DNA of 64,000 bases from Immundisolibacter sp. (GCF_014359565.1 NZ_JACIZD010000004.1:120944-184943); one strand, 5' to 3'; shown: positions 35,298-45,116, counted from the first letter of the stretch. Notes: generated from the letters alone by a model not told the origin. Numbers and translations: made by a program.

Positions 35298-36254
35298 ATG
35301 CAAGCCATCCTCGCCGAACCGCGCGGCTTTTGTGCCGGCGTGGTGCGCGCCATCGACATCGTCGAGCGCGCCCTCGAACTGTACGGCCCGCCCGTCTACG
35401 TGCTGCACGAGATCGTCCACAACCCGCACGTGGTCGATGATCTGCGCAGCCGCGGTGCGATCTTCGTCGAAACCGTGGACGAAATCCCGCCCGGCGCGCG
35501 CGCCATCTTCAGCGCCCACGGCGTGGCCGACAGCGTGGTCGAGGCCGCCGCCGCGCGCGGCCTGCGCAGCATCGACGCCACCTGCCCGCTGGTCACCAAG
35601 GTGCATGGCCAGGCCCAGCGCTATGCGAATCAGGACTACGACGTCGTCATCGTCGGCCACGCTGGCCATCCGGAAGTGGAAGGCACCCGCGGCAGCGTGC
35701 GCGGGCGGGTGCATGTGGTGGGCGAACCGGCCGAGGTCGACACGCTGGTCGTGGCCGACCCGGCGCGGGTCGCCTATGTGACGCAGACCACGCTGTCCAT
35801 GGACGACACGCGCGACGTGATCGACGCGCTCAAGGCGCGTTTTCCGGCCGCCCGCGGCCCGGACACCAACGACATCTGCTACGCCACGCAAAACCGCCAG
35901 AACGCCGTCAAGGCGCTGCTTGCCGACATCGACGTGCTGCTGGTGGTCGGCGCCCACAACAGTTCCAACTCGAACCGCCTGCGCGAGGTCGGCGAGCGTG
36001 CCGGCAAGGCGGCCTACCTGCTAGGCGATGCCGCCGATCTGGATCCGGCCTGGTTCGGGCCGGACACGCGCATCGGCATCACGGCCGGCGCCTCCACGCC
36101 GCAACGGCTGGTGGATGCCGTCATCGAACGCCTGAAAGGCTTGGGCCTGGACGCCATCGACACCCAGGTCGGCGTGGCCGAAGAAGCCATCTTCCGCCTG
36201 CCGCCGGAACTGGCGCGCCCGGGCCGCGGCCGCCTGCCCGCCGACCTGCGCTGA
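35298..36254 (+). CDS. ispH: 4-hydroxy-3-methylbut-2-enyl diphosphate reductase
   Basis: Last enzyme of the MEP isoprenoid pathway (also LytB), making IPP and DMAPP. 318 aa from the ATG at 35298. The cluster cysteines are C12, C96 and C194; substrate histidines H41, H74 and H124 and the catalytic Glu segment near HPEVEGT are present. The frame is open upstream to 35196, but the chosen start gives the family N-terminus MQAILAEPRGFCAGV. Confidence 0.96.
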   Translation: MQAILAEPRGFCAGVVRAIDIVERALELYGPPVYVLHEIVHNPHVVDDLRSRGAIFVETVDEIPPGARAIFSAHGVADSVVEAAAARGLRSIDATCPLVTKVHGQAQRYANQDYDVVIVGHAGHPEVEGTRGSVRGRVHVVGEPAEVDTLVVADPARVAYVTQTTLSMDDTRDVIDALKARFPAARGPDTNDICYATQNRQNAVKALLADIDVLLVVGAHNSSNSNRLREVGERAGKAAYLLGDAADLDPAWFGPDTRIGITAGASTPQRLVDAVIERLKGLGLDAIDTQVGVAEEAIFRLPPELARPGRGRLPADLR

Positions 36255-36285
36255 CAACAGTCACCGCGCGTTTCTGACGCCGGCC

Positions 36286-38679
36286 TCAGCCGCCATCGGC
36301 GGCCAGCGCATCGGCCTGTTCGGCACAGTCGAACACGGCCCCCAGCGCCTGGTCGACGTTTTCCAGCCACACGAACTCCAGGTGTTCGCGGGCGCTGGCC
36401 GGGATGTCGTCGTAGTCCTTCTTGTTGCGCGCCGGCAGCATCACCCGGCGGATGCCGGCGCGGTGCGCGGCGACGATCTTTTCCTTGATGCCGCCGACCG
36501 GCAGCACCAGGCCGCGCAGGCTGATTTCGCCGGTCATGGCGGTATCCGCGCGCACGCAGCGGCCACTGTGCAGCGAGTGCAGGGCCACGAACATCGCCAC
36601 GCCGGCGCTGGGTCCGTCCTTGGGGATGGCGCCGGCCGGCACGTGCACGTGGATGTCGTGCTTGTCGAAGGAATCCGCTGCCAGGCCCAGCGTGTCGGCG
36701 CGGGCCTTGAGCAGGCTCAGGGCCGCCTGCACGCTTTCCTTCATTACGTCGCCCAGCTGGCCGGTCAGGATCAGCTTGCCGTTGCCCGGCACGCGGCTGG
36801 CCTCGATGAACAGGATGTCGCCGCCGACCGGGGTCCAGGCAAGACCCGTGGCGACGCCCGGCATGGCAGTGCGCATGGCCAGTTCCGAGTCGAACTTGCG
36901 CGCACCCAGAATGGCCGGCACGTCGTCCGCATCGATGCGCTGCAAGCCCGTCTGGCCCTCGGCCACGCGCACCGCGACATGCCGCAGCACGGCGCCGATT
37001 TCGCGCTCCAGGTTGCGGCAGCCGGCCTCGCGCGTGTAGCCGTCGATGATCACGCCGATGGCGGCGTCGGTCAGTTCCACCTGTTCGGCGCTCAGGCCGC
37101 AGGCTTTCAGTTGCCGGTCGATCAGGTAGCGACGGGCGATCTGCAGCTTGTCCTCCTGCGTGTAGCCGGGCAGTTCGATCACCTCCATGCGGTCGCGCAG
37201 CGGACCTGGGATGTTGTCGAGCACGTTCGCGGTGGCGATGAACATCACCTGCGAAAGATCGAACGGCACCGCCAGGTAATTGTCGCGGAAGGAATTGTTC
37301 TGCTCCGGGTCGAGCACTTCCAGCAGCGCCGACGACGGGTCGCCGTGAAAGCCCTGCCCGAGCTTGTCCATCTCGTCGAGCATCAGCACCGGATTGCGCG
37401 TGCCGGCCCGGCGGATGGCCTGGATGATGTTGCCCGGCAACGCGCCCACATAGGTGCGCCGGTGGCCGCGGATTTCCGCCTCGTCGTGCACGCCGCCGAG
37501 TGACACGCGCAGGAACTTGCGGCCCATGGCACGGGCGATGCTCTGCCCGAGCGAGGTCTTGCCCACGCCCGGCGGCCCGACGAAGCACAGGATCGGGCTC
37601 TTGCCCTCGGGGCTGAGCTTGCGCACGGCCAGGTGCTCCAGGATGCGCCGCTTGATCTTGTCCAGGCCCCAGTGGTCCTCGTCCAGCACCTTGCGCGCGG
37701 CCGGGATGTCCAGGCTGTCGGTGCTGGCGACGCTCCACGGCAGCTCGGTCAGCCAGTCCAGGTACGTGCGCAGCATCGGGTACTCGCCGGAGGCCTCGGG
37801 CATGCGCTCCAGGCGCTTGAGTTCCTTGCGCGCGTGCTGTTCGACCTCTTCCGGCATGCCGGCCTTGGCGATGGCCTCGGCGATTTCCTGCACCTCGGCC
37901 GCCTGATCGTCGGCTTCACCCAGCTCTTTCTGGATGGTTTTGAGCTGCTCGCGCAGCACGAACTCGCGCTGGCGCTCGTCCAGCTTCTCGCGGGTCTGCT
38001 GGGAGATGTCGCGCGAGATCCGCAGCACCTCGATGCGCCGCGCCAGCAGTTCCGACACGCGCATCAGGCGCTGCGGCAGGTCCATCAGTTCGAGGATTTG
38101 CTGTTTCTCCTCGGGCTTCAGGTCCATGTAGCTGATGATCAGGTCGGCCAGCGCCGAGCCGGTCGGCGTCGACTGGATGGCGTGCACCAGCTCGGCCGGC
38201 GTCTGCGGCAGCAGTTCGAGCGCCTGCAGCGCCTGCTGGCGCAGGCTCAGTACGCGCGCCTCGGCGTCGACTCCGGTTTCCGGCGCGGCCGGCAGGCGCT
38301 CCACCCGCGCCAGCAGATACGGGTGACCGGGGATGAAGTCCAGCACCCGGAACCGCTCCTCGCCCTGGCACACCAGGTGGTGCGCACCGTCCTGGGCGGA
38401 CACGAAGCGCAGCACGCTGGCCACGGTGCCGACGCGGTACAGGTCGTCCGGGCCGGGGTCGTCGATGCTGGCGTCCTTCTGCAGCAAAAGACCCAGCGGC
38501 CGGTCGCTGCGCGCGGCTTCCTGCGCGGCTTCCACCGAGCCCTTGCGGCCGACCGTGAGCGGCATCACCACGCCCGGAAACAGCACCAGGTTGCGCACCG
38601 GCAGGATCAGCAGCACGTCGTCGCCGACCGTGCTCACGGCCGCGGCGGTGACTTCGGGGTTGTTCGCGTTCATGTTCAT
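36286..38679 (-). CDS. lon: ATP-dependent Lon protease
   Basis: AAA+ serine protease for quality control and regulator turnover, 797 aa. N-terminal LAN domain (about 20-210), helical region, AAA domain with Walker A GPPGVGKTSLGQSIA and the HRRTYVGALPG segment, and a C-terminal protease with the Ser-Lys dyad in PKDGPSAGVAMF and GGIKEKIVAAHRAG. The first of two ATGs (38679) overlaps the hsp20 stop as ATGA. It is convergent with ispH. Confidence 0.96.
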   Translation of the reverse strand: MNMNANNPEVTAAAVSTVGDDVLLILPVRNLVLFPGVVMPLTVGRKGSVEAAQEAARSDRPLGLLLQKDASIDDPGPDDLYRVGTVASVLRFVSAQDGAHHLVCQGEERFRVLDFIPGHPYLLARVERLPAAPETGVDAEARVLSLRQQALQALELLPQTPAELVHAIQSTPTGSALADLIISYMDLKPEEKQQILELMDLPQRLMRVSELLARRIEVLRISRDISQQTREKLDERQREFVLREQLKTIQKELGEADDQAAEVQEIAEAIAKAGMPEEVEQHARKELKRLERMPEASGEYPMLRTYLDWLTELPWSVASTDSLDIPAARKVLDEDHWGLDKIKRRILEHLAVRKLSPEGKSPILCFVGPPGVGKTSLGQSIARAMGRKFLRVSLGGVHDEAEIRGHRRTYVGALPGNIIQAIRRAGTRNPVLMLDEMDKLGQGFHGDPSSALLEVLDPEQNNSFRDNYLAVPFDLSQVMFIATANVLDNIPGPLRDRMEVIELPGYTQEDKLQIARRYLIDRQLKACGLSAEQVELTDAAIGVIIDGYTREAGCRNLEREIGAVLRHVAVRVAEGQTGLQRIDADDVPAILGARKFDSELAMRTAMPGVATGLAWTPVGGDILFIEASRVPGNGKLILTGQLGDVMKESVQAALSLLKARADTLGLAADSFDKHDIHVHVPAGAIPKDGPSAGVAMFVALHSLHSGRCVRADTAMTGEISLRGLVLPVGGIKEKIVAAHRAGIRRVMLPARNKKDYDDIPASAREHLEFVWLENVDQALGAVFDCAEQADALAADGG

Positions 38680-39098
38680 TCTCCGGTCAGCGAGTCGACC
38701 CGGTGCAGCACCAGCACCAGGCAGCCGTGGTTCAGTTCCAGGCGGTCGATCTGATAGACGCCCGGCGGCAGGCGCAGGCGCCGCTCGAAGCGCCCGCGCG
38801 GAATTTCCAGGCGCTGTACCTGATGGCCGCGCAGGGCGTCCGGCAGGCGCCGCTCGCCGGCGATCACCAGCATGGCGCCGTCGATGCCGACCTCCAGCCG
38901 CTCGGCGGTGACGCCGGGCAGCGCGGCCATGATCACCAGCTCGTTGCCGGTGGCGTAGATGTCCACCGGCGGCTGCCAGGCGCGCGCCGCGCCGCGCCGG
39001 CCCGGCGGGTCGAAAAACTGTCGCTGCAGGCGTTCGGCCTGGTCGAGCATCGAGCAGGCCTCGGCCCACATCCAGCGTTCCAGATCACGCGATGGCAT
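38676..39098 (-). CDS. Small heat-shock protein, Hsp20/alpha-crystallin family
   Basis: Likely holdase chaperone, 140 aa. A central alpha-crystallin domain (about residues 43-125) begins PPVDIYATGNELVIMAALPGV and contains RRLRLPPGVYQIDRLELNHGCLVLVLHRV. An N-terminal Trp/Arg-rich arm precedes it; the C-terminal IxI tail motif is not evident. The stop overlaps the lon start by 4 nt, so chaperone and protease are probably translated together. Confidence 0.85.
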   Translation of the reverse strand: MPSRDLERWMWAEACSMLDQAERLQRQFFDPPGRRGAARAWQPPVDIYATGNELVIMAALPGVTAERLEVGIDGAMLVIAGERRLPDALRGHQVQRLEIPRGRFERRLRLPPGVYQIDRLELNHGCLVLVLHRVDSLTGE

Positions 39099-39118
39099 GG
39101 CGATCCTCCGTGCAGTGT

Positions 39119-39925
39119 TCAGGCGCAGGCCGGCAGCGTGCCGACCCGGCCGTGGGCCAGACTGGCGGCCAGCGCCGGCGGCAGGTCCAGTTCCACCGCC
39201 ACCGGCAGGTGGTCGGACATCGGATGGTCCAGCACCCGCGCGTGGCGCACCTTCAGGCTCGGCGACAGCAGCACGTGGTCGAGGTTACGCCGCGGCCGCC
39301 AGGACGGGTAACTGTGACCCTCGGTGTCGGCCACGTGCAGCCCGGCATTGATCAGACTGGAGTGGCGCTGCAGCTGCCAGGCCGGGCAGTTCATGTCGCC
39401 CAGCAGAATCAAGTCCTTGCAGTGCGCCGACAGGCGCGCCAGATAGCGCAGCTGGCGCTGGCGCGAGCGCTGGCCCAGCGACAGGTGCACCGCCAGCACG
39501 TGCAGCGGCCGGGCCTCGCTGCCGAAGCTCACCAGCAGCGCGCCGCGTCCGGGCAGGAAACCGGGCAGGCGGCATTCGCGGATGCCGGTCGGCGGCAGAC
39601 GGCTGAGCACGGCAATGCCGTGGCGGGCCAGCGCCCCGTAGTTGCGGTTCACCTGCAGGTGCCAGTTTGGAAAGCCGGCCCGCTCGGCCAGGTACTGGGC
39701 CTGGTTCAGAAAGGCGCCGCGGTAGGAACCGGCATCGATTTCCTGCAGCGCCACGATGTCGTGGTCGCGCAGCACGGTGGCGATCTGGTCGAGGTTCTCC
39801 TGACGCCCGCCGAACGGCAGCACATGCCGCCAGCCGCGCGTCAGATACTGGCGGTAGCGGCCGGTGTCGATGCCGACCTGGATGTTGTAGGTCAGAACGC
39901 GCAGGCGATTTTCGGGATGAGACAT
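39119..39925 (-). CDS. Endonuclease/exonuclease/phosphatase family protein
   Basis: Metal-dependent hydrolase of the DNase I-like EEP fold, 268 aa from the ATG at 39925. Motifs in order: VLTYNIQVG, IVALQEIDAGS (metal Glu), LLGDMNCPAW, LDHVLLSP and a terminal SDHLPVAVEL with the catalytic Asp-His. The N-terminal GRYRQYLTRGWRHVLPFGGRQENL stretch recurs in a proteobacterial subgroup of unknown substrate. It lies 20 nt before hsp20 on the same strand. Confidence 0.88.
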   Translation of the reverse strand: MSHPENRLRVLTYNIQVGIDTGRYRQYLTRGWRHVLPFGGRQENLDQIATVLRDHDIVALQEIDAGSYRGAFLNQAQYLAERAGFPNWHLQVNRNYGALARHGIAVLSRLPPTGIRECRLPGFLPGRGALLVSFGSEARPLHVLAVHLSLGQRSRQRQLRYLARLSAHCKDLILLGDMNCPAWQLQRHSSLINAGLHVADTEGHSYPSWRPRRNLDHVLLSPSLKVRHARVLDHPMSDHLPVAVELDLPPALAASLAHGRVGTLPACA

Positions 39926-40104
39926 GGGGTGTCCGGACGCGCCGGGATCGGCACTGTGTGTTGCAAGATGGGGTCGGTGCGGCGGTGCGCAAGGGCGACC
40001 GTCCCGGGGCTTGGACCACGTTGCGGGCTGCGTGGCATGTTGGCATGGGCCGGGGGCCGGCGGCTGTGATGTCAATCAGACGGGGCCGGCGTGGTGCTGG
40101 TTGG

Positions 40105-40187
40105 TTCGCGGCGCGGGCGCCGCTCCCACAATGAGGGCGCCGTTCCCACAACGGGGGCACCGTGTGGGAGGCCCGCCCTCGGGCCGA
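40105..40187. repeat. REP-like elements, inverted pair (GTGGGAG family, locus 1)
   Basis: Half-elements TTCGCGGCGCGGGCGCCGC-TCCCAC (40105-40129) and GTGGGAGGCCCGCCCTCGGG-CCGAA (40163-40187) flank a degenerate copy (40135-40149). Here the halves point away from each other, opposite to loci 2 and 3. This intergenic region (39926-40241) otherwise holds no gene and should contain the promoters of the two divergent genes. Confidence 0.75.
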
Positions 40188-40241
40188 ACTGCTACCGTTT
40201 GCCAAGATGTGATGTTCTGACCCGAAATATCCGCCATAGCC

Positions 40242-40958
40242 ATGCCGATACTCGACCATCCCCTGTCCGGCCCCGCCTGTCTGTGGCGGGGATTCCGGTG
40301 CCTGTTCGATCGCCGCTGGCGCAGTCTGGTGCTGGCGCCGCTGGCCATCAACGCGCTGCTGTTCGGAGCCGGCAGCGTGTGGGCTGCCGGGCGCGTGGCG
40401 GCGGCCGTGCGCTGGCTGCAGGATGCGCTGCCGGGCTGGCTGGACTGGCTTGCGTTTCTGGCCTGGCCGCTGTTCGGTCTGGCCCTGCTGCTGGTGTTCG
40501 TGTATGCCTTCACGGCGCTGGCGAACCTGATCGGGGCGCCGTTCAATGTGATCCTGGCGCGCCGCGTGAGTGGCGATGTCGCGCCGCCGGCCGGCGGCTG
40601 GCTGGGTGAGGCCGCACAGGCGATGCTGAGCGAACTGCGCAAGCTGGGCTACTTCCTGGTGCGGGCCGTGCCGCTGGGTCTGCTGCTGTGGGTGCCGGGC
40701 CTGAACCTGGTCGCCGGACCGCTGTGGCTGCTGCTGGGGGCGTGGCTGCTGGCGCTCGAGTACCTCGACTACCCGCTGGGCAACCGGGGCCTTGATTTTG
40801 GTGCCGTGCGCCAGACGGCCGCTGCCATGCCGCTGCGGGTGCTGGGCTTTGGCGGCAGCGTGCTGCTGCTGGGCGCGGTGCCGATCGTGAATCTGCTGCT
40901 GATGCCGGCGGCGGTGATCGGTGCCTGCCTGCTGGTACGGGACGACGATAGGGACTGA
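40242..40958 (+). CDS. CysZ-like (EI24/DUF540 family) membrane protein
   Basis: Integral membrane protein of 238 aa resembling the sulfate transporter CysZ. It starts with the typical lead (PLSGPACLWRGFRCLFDRR), and contains about four to five hydrophobic segments, ANLIGAPFNVILARRV and LALEYLDYPLGNRGLDF. CysZ supplies sulfate for cysteine synthesis in enterics, but no cys genes are nearby, so transport of sulfate is only inferred. Confidence 0.8.
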   Translation: MPILDHPLSGPACLWRGFRCLFDRRWRSLVLAPLAINALLFGAGSVWAAGRVAAAVRWLQDALPGWLDWLAFLAWPLFGLALLLVFVYAFTALANLIGAPFNVILARRVSGDVAPPAGGWLGEAAQAMLSELRKLGYFLVRAVPLGLLLWVPGLNLVAGPLWLLLGAWLLALEYLDYPLGNRGLDFGAVRQTAAAMPLRVLGFGGSVLLLGAVPIVNLLLMPAAVIGACLLVRDDDRD

Positions 40959-41010
40959 ACAGCGGGACTCGACTAGGGGCCGTGGTCTTGCCAGGCATCG
41001 CGACACGGAA

Positions 41011-41060
41011 CCCAAAGCAAGGTTGCCGCGTCCCGCGGCGCGCTCCTCGCAACGACGGGG
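41011..41060 (-). repeat. Dispersed repeat of the GTCGTTGCGAGGAGCGC type
   Basis: Read on the minus strand, CCCCGTCGTTGCGAGGAGCG is followed by a GC-rich palindromic core and GCGGCAACCTTGCTTTGGG. This has the layout of the short interspersed palindromes (TTGCGAGGAGCGnnGCGACGCGGCAATC) common in many proteobacteria. Single copy here, in the gap before ald. Confidence 0.4.
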
Positions 41061-41126
41061 GCAAAGCCGGCGCGGTGCCATCAACCCATCAACCTGGACC
41101 GCTCCACCCCGGCTGTCGCTTGCCCG

Positions 41127-42239
41127 TCAGGGCGCAATCTGCGCCAAGGGCCGGTGCCGTTCCAAAAGACCCAGTGCCTCGGCCGCGGCCCGGTACGTGA
41201 CATAGCCATCCAGGGTGTTGACGCCCGCCCCCAGCGCCGGGTCGCTGAGCAGCGCCGCGCGGCCACCGGCGGCCAGTGTTTTCAGATACGGCAGCGTCGC
41301 CTGCGTCAGGGCCACGGTGGCGGTGCGTGGGTAGGCGCCCGGCATGTTGGTGACGCAGTAGTGGATGACGCCGTGCACCGGGTACACGGGGTCGGAGTGG
41401 CTGGTCGGGTGGGCGGTTTCCACGCAGCCGCCCTGATCGATGCTGACATCCACGATCACCGTGCCGGGCCGCATGCGGCGGACCATGTCGGCGCTGACGA
41501 CGTGCGGCGCGCGGGCGCCGGGCAGCAGCACGGCGCCGATCAGCAGATCCGCCTGCGCCAGTTCGGCGGTGATCGCCTCCGGCGTCGACAGCCGCCAGCT
41601 CACGTTCGCGGGCAGGTGCTTCAACAGCGCCGCGCCGTGATCGGCGTCGATGCCGTAGACGATGACCTCGGCGCCCAGTGCCGCCGCGCTGGCCGCGGCG
41701 TGCTGGCCGACCACGCCATCGCCGACCACCAACACCCGCCCGTGCGGCTCGCCCAGTACGCGGCCGAGCTGCACGCCGATGCCGCCGTGTGGTCTGGCCA
41801 GGTACCAGGCACCGACGGCCGCTGCCATGTTGCCGGCGATGGCGCTCATCGGCGCCAGCAGCGGCAGGTGGCCGGCGGCGTCGCGCACGGTCTCGTAGCC
41901 GATGCCGGTGGTGCGACTGGCCAGCAGGGCCTCGGTCAGGGCCGGATCGACGCCGGCCAGGTGCAGGTAGGTGAACAGCATCTGGCCGCGCAGGTAGCCG
42001 TACTCGGCCGGCAGCGGTTCCTTGACCTTGACCACCAGATCGCAGTCCCAGGCACCGGCGGCGTCGGTCAGCACCGCCCCGGCGGCGACGTACTCGGCAT
42101 CGGCAAAGCCGGAACCGACGCCCGCGCCGCGCTGCAACCGCACGACGTGGCCGGCGCCGGTCAGGGCCGCCGCGCCGATCGGCGTGAGGGCCACGCGGCT
42201 TTCGTTGTCCTTGATCTCGGTCGGGATGCCTATGTTCAT
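41127..42239 (-). CDS. ald: Alanine dehydrogenase
   Basis: NAD-dependent interconversion of L-alanine with pyruvate and ammonia, 370 aa. N-terminal MNIGIPTEIKDNESRVALTP, the catalytic Lys in LVVKVKEPLPAEYGYL and His in FTYLHLAG, the Rossmann motif VLVVGDGVVGQHAA (the usual GGGVVG reads GDGVVG), and the substrate Asp in VDVSIDQGGC are present. Transcribed divergently from rmuC. Confidence 0.94.
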   Translation of the reverse strand: MNIGIPTEIKDNESRVALTPIGAAALTGAGHVVRLQRGAGVGSGFADAEYVAAGAVLTDAAGAWDCDLVVKVKEPLPAEYGYLRGQMLFTYLHLAGVDPALTEALLASRTTGIGYETVRDAAGHLPLLAPMSAIAGNMAAAVGAWYLARPHGGIGVQLGRVLGEPHGRVLVVGDGVVGQHAAASAAALGAEVIVYGIDADHGAALLKHLPANVSWRLSTPEAITAELAQADLLIGAVLLPGARAPHVVSADMVRRMRPGTVIVDVSIDQGGCVETAHPTSHSDPVYPVHGVIHYCVTNMPGAYPRTATVALTQATLPYLKTLAAGGRAALLSDPALGAGVNTLDGYVTYRAAAEALGLLERHRPLAQIAP

Positions 42240-42361
42240 GACGGACTCTTCGCTTGGGGACGATGCCGTGGCGCGGCAGCGGCCACGGTCAGAGCATCCG
42301 ATGGGTTTCCGATTCGGTTATCGTGCAAACCTTGTACCAGACTCTTGGACTGTTTCCGGGC

Positions 42362-43756
42362 ATGACGTTTTCCGTCCTTGCCGCGGTCGCCGTGGCGGCC
42401 GGGCTGCTGGCCCTCGTGCTGGCGATTTTTCTGATCCAGACGCGCGGCCGTCTCAATGCGAACCAGCGGCAGGCCGCGGAGCTCACGACCGAGCTCGACA
42501 GCCTGCGCGCCCAGCGCCAGTCGCTGGCCGAGGAGCGCGCCCGGCTGCAGGCCGACTGCGCCCGGCTTGCTCCGCTGGAGGCGCAGCTGCGCGAAAAGTC
42601 CGACCAGGCGCAGGCGCTGGCCGTGCGTCTGGAACGCGCCATGACCGAGCTGTCGGAGGAACGCCGCCGCAGCGAGGACAAGCTGGCCGTGCTGCAGGAA
42701 GCGCGCGGGCAGTTGACCGAGCAGTTCAAGAACCTGGCACAGGAAATCCTGGAAGACAAAAGCCGCCGTTTCACCGACCAGAACAAGACCAATCTGGAAG
42801 CGCTGCTGAATCCTTTGCGCGAGCAGATCGGGGGCTTCCAGAAGCGCGTGGAGGACGTCTACGACAAGGAATCGCGCGACCGGGTGTCGCTTTTGAAGGA
42901 AATCCACACCCTGCGCGATCTGAACCAGACCATTGCCGTGGACGCCGTGAATCTGACCAACGCCCTCAAGGGCCAGACCCGCACCCAGGGCGTGTGGGGC
43001 GAGATGGTGCTCGAGCGCGTACTGGAACAGTCTGGCCTACAGAAAGACCGCGAGTACGAGCTGCAGGTCAGCGTCAGCAGCGAGACCGGCCGCCAGCGGC
43101 CGGACGCCATCGTGCACCTGCCGGACGGCAAGGACGTGGTGATCGACGCCAAGGTATCGCTGACCGCCTACGAGCGCTACGCCAGTGCCGCGGACGATCT
43201 GACCCGCGCCCAGGCACTGCGCGAGCACGTGGCCTCCCTGCGCGCGCACATCCGCGGCCTTGGCGAGCGCAACTATCAACTGCTGCCGGGCGTGCGCTCG
43301 CTCGATTTCGTGCTGCTGTTCGTGCCGATCGAGCCGGCCTACATGGAAGCCCTGCGCGCCGAGCCGGCGCTGTTCAGCGAGGCGCTGGAGCGCAACATCG
43401 GCCTGGTGAACCCGACCACGCTGCTGACCACGCTGCGCATGATCCAGAACGTGTGGCGCTTCGAGCACCAGAGCCGCAACGCGCAGGAAATCGCCCGTCG
43501 GGCCGGTGATCTTTACGACAAGTTCGTCGGCTTCGTGCAGGACCTGGACGCCGTCGACAGCCGCCTTGCCAGCACGCGCAATGCCTTCGATGCGGCCCGC
43601 AACAAGCTGGTCAGCGGCCGCGGCAACCTGGTCAAGCGGGCCGAGGACCTGAAGGCGCTGGGCGTGGAGGCCTCCAAGTCCCTGCCGGCGGCGTTGCTGG
43701 ACCAGGCGCAGGCGGAACTGTCGGCGCCCGAGTCGGCCACCGCCGACGGCTTCTGA
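42362..43756 (+). CDS. rmuC: DNA recombination protein RmuC homologue
   Basis: RmuC-family protein that limits DNA inversions or processes recombination intermediates, with a predicted nuclease-like core. 464 aa from the ATG at 42362: an N-terminal TM segment (about 5-24), a long coiled coil (about 30-140), and the conserved region with LRDLNQTIAVDAVNLTNALKG, TQGVWGEMVLERVLEQSG and VVIDAKVSLTAYERY. The upstream in-frame start at 42254 gives an unconserved extension. Confidence 0.92.
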   Translation: MTFSVLAAVAVAAGLLALVLAIFLIQTRGRLNANQRQAAELTTELDSLRAQRQSLAEERARLQADCARLAPLEAQLREKSDQAQALAVRLERAMTELSEERRRSEDKLAVLQEARGQLTEQFKNLAQEILEDKSRRFTDQNKTNLEALLNPLREQIGGFQKRVEDVYDKESRDRVSLLKEIHTLRDLNQTIAVDAVNLTNALKGQTRTQGVWGEMVLERVLEQSGLQKDREYELQVSVSSETGRQRPDAIVHLPDGKDVVIDAKVSLTAYERYASAADDLTRAQALREHVASLRAHIRGLGERNYQLLPGVRSLDFVLLFVPIEPAYMEALRAEPALFSEALERNIGLVNPTTLLTTLRMIQNVWRFEHQSRNAQEIARRAGDLYDKFVGFVQDLDAVDSRLASTRNAFDAARNKLVSGRGNLVKRAEDLKALGVEASKSLPAALLDQAQAELSAPESATADGF

Positions 43757-43783
43757 GACCCGCGGCCGGCGCAGGGGGAGAGC

Positions 43784-45061
43784 GTGTCCGATCGTCTGGT
43801 GGCCCGCCTGGGCGCGCGCTTTTACTACGGCTGGGTGGTGCTGGCGGTGGCCGCGCTGGGCGGCTTCATCTCCGCCGGCAGCAGCCAGATGTACATCGGC
43901 TCGGTGCTGCTGGCCATCACGCAGGACACCGGCTGGACGCACACCGCCATCTCCGGGGCGCTGCTGGCCGGCACGCTGGTCGGCGGGCTGATCTCGCCGC
44001 TGGCCGGCGCCTGGGTGGATCGCCACGGACCGCGGGCACTGATGAGCCTGGCGGCGCTGGCGATGGCCGGCGGCTTCGCCTTGATGGGCTGGAGCCCGAG
44101 TCTGCTGGTGTTCTATCTGGGCTACATGCTGGCCCGTGGCGCCGCGCAAGGAGCGCTCGGCGGCGCGGCGCAGCGGGCCATCGCCGTGCACTGGTTCCTG
44201 CACTACCGCGGCCGGGCGCTGGGCATCGCCTCCATGTCGGTGCCGCTGGGCGGGGCGGCCATGGCCTTTGCCGGTGCCTACGCGCAGCGGCACGGCTGGG
44301 ACTGGCGCGAGATCTTCGTGGCCATGGCCGCATTGAGCGTGCTGGCGGTCGTGCCACCGGCACTGGTGCTGCTGCGCAGGAGTCCGGAGGCGCTCGGCCT
44401 GGTGCCGGACGGTGGGCCGGTGGCGGCGCGCGTTGCCACCGGCTGGCGCCGCGCGCGACCAATCGGCAACGAATACCCGTGGACCCTGCCACAGGCGCTG
44501 CGCACCTGGACGCTGCGCCTGCTGATGGCGGCTGCGGTGACGGCCATCGCCGCCAACGGCACGGTCGTCTTCTACCACGTCACGTATCTGGCCAGCCGCG
44601 GCGTGTCGCAGGTGCAGGCGGTGACCGCGGTCAGCGTCCTGGCACTCACCGGCGCGCTGGCCAACGTGGTCTGGGGCTACTTGTCGGAGTTCTTTTCCGA
44701 GCGGCGCCTGGCCATCGTCTCGCAACTGCTGGCGGCCGGCGGCATCCTGCTGATGCTGGGCGTGGACACGGCCATCGGCGCACTGGTGCTGTCGGCGGTG
44801 CTGGGCCTTCTGGTGCGCGGCGAGGGCTCACTGACCGGGCTTATCCTGTCCAACTACTTCGGCCGCTTCGCGTTCGGACGCATCGCCGGCCTGATGGCCA
44901 GCTTCCAGCTGGTAGGGCTGGGCCTGGGGCCGGTGATCGCGTCCGCCGTGTACGATGTTTCGCATTCCTATGCTGCCATCTATGGCCTGGTCGCCGCCGG
45001 TTACGTCGGTTCGGCCGGCCTGTATATGCTGGCCCGCCCGCCCTCCCCGCCGGCGGACTGA
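43784..45061 (+). CDS. MFS transporter (OFA/MCT-like)
   Basis: 12-TM major facilitator, 425 aa with a GTG start. The N-terminal FYYGWVVLAVAALGGF lead and long central loop are typical of the oxalate/formate and monocarboxylate group. Motif A-like DRHGPRAL follows helix 2. The substrate is unknown but probably a small organic acid. It follows rmuC after 27 nt and precedes a nitroreductase. Confidence 0.85.
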   Translation: MSDRLVARLGARFYYGWVVLAVAALGGFISAGSSQMYIGSVLLAITQDTGWTHTAISGALLAGTLVGGLISPLAGAWVDRHGPRALMSLAALAMAGGFALMGWSPSLLVFYLGYMLARGAAQGALGGAAQRAIAVHWFLHYRGRALGIASMSVPLGGAAMAFAGAYAQRHGWDWREIFVAMAALSVLAVVPPALVLLRRSPEALGLVPDGGPVAARVATGWRRARPIGNEYPWTLPQALRTWTLRLLMAAAVTAIAANGTVVFYHVTYLASRGVSQVQAVTAVSVLALTGALANVVWGYLSEFFSERRLAIVSQLLAAGGILLMLGVDTAIGALVLSAVLGLLVRGEGSLTGLILSNYFGRFAFGRIAGLMASFQLVGLGLGPVIASAVYDVSHSYAAIYGLVAAGYVGSAGLYMLARPPSPPAD

Positions 45062-45116
45062 GCCCGCCGGCGCAGCCTCGTCCCGTTTTCCGAAACCACT
45101 CGCAAGGAGCTGAACA

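Noticed and set aside
36014..37738. A 574-codon minus-strand frame within lon and the end of ispH
   Set aside because: Off-frame reading of lon; Arg/Gly/Ala-rich without structure.
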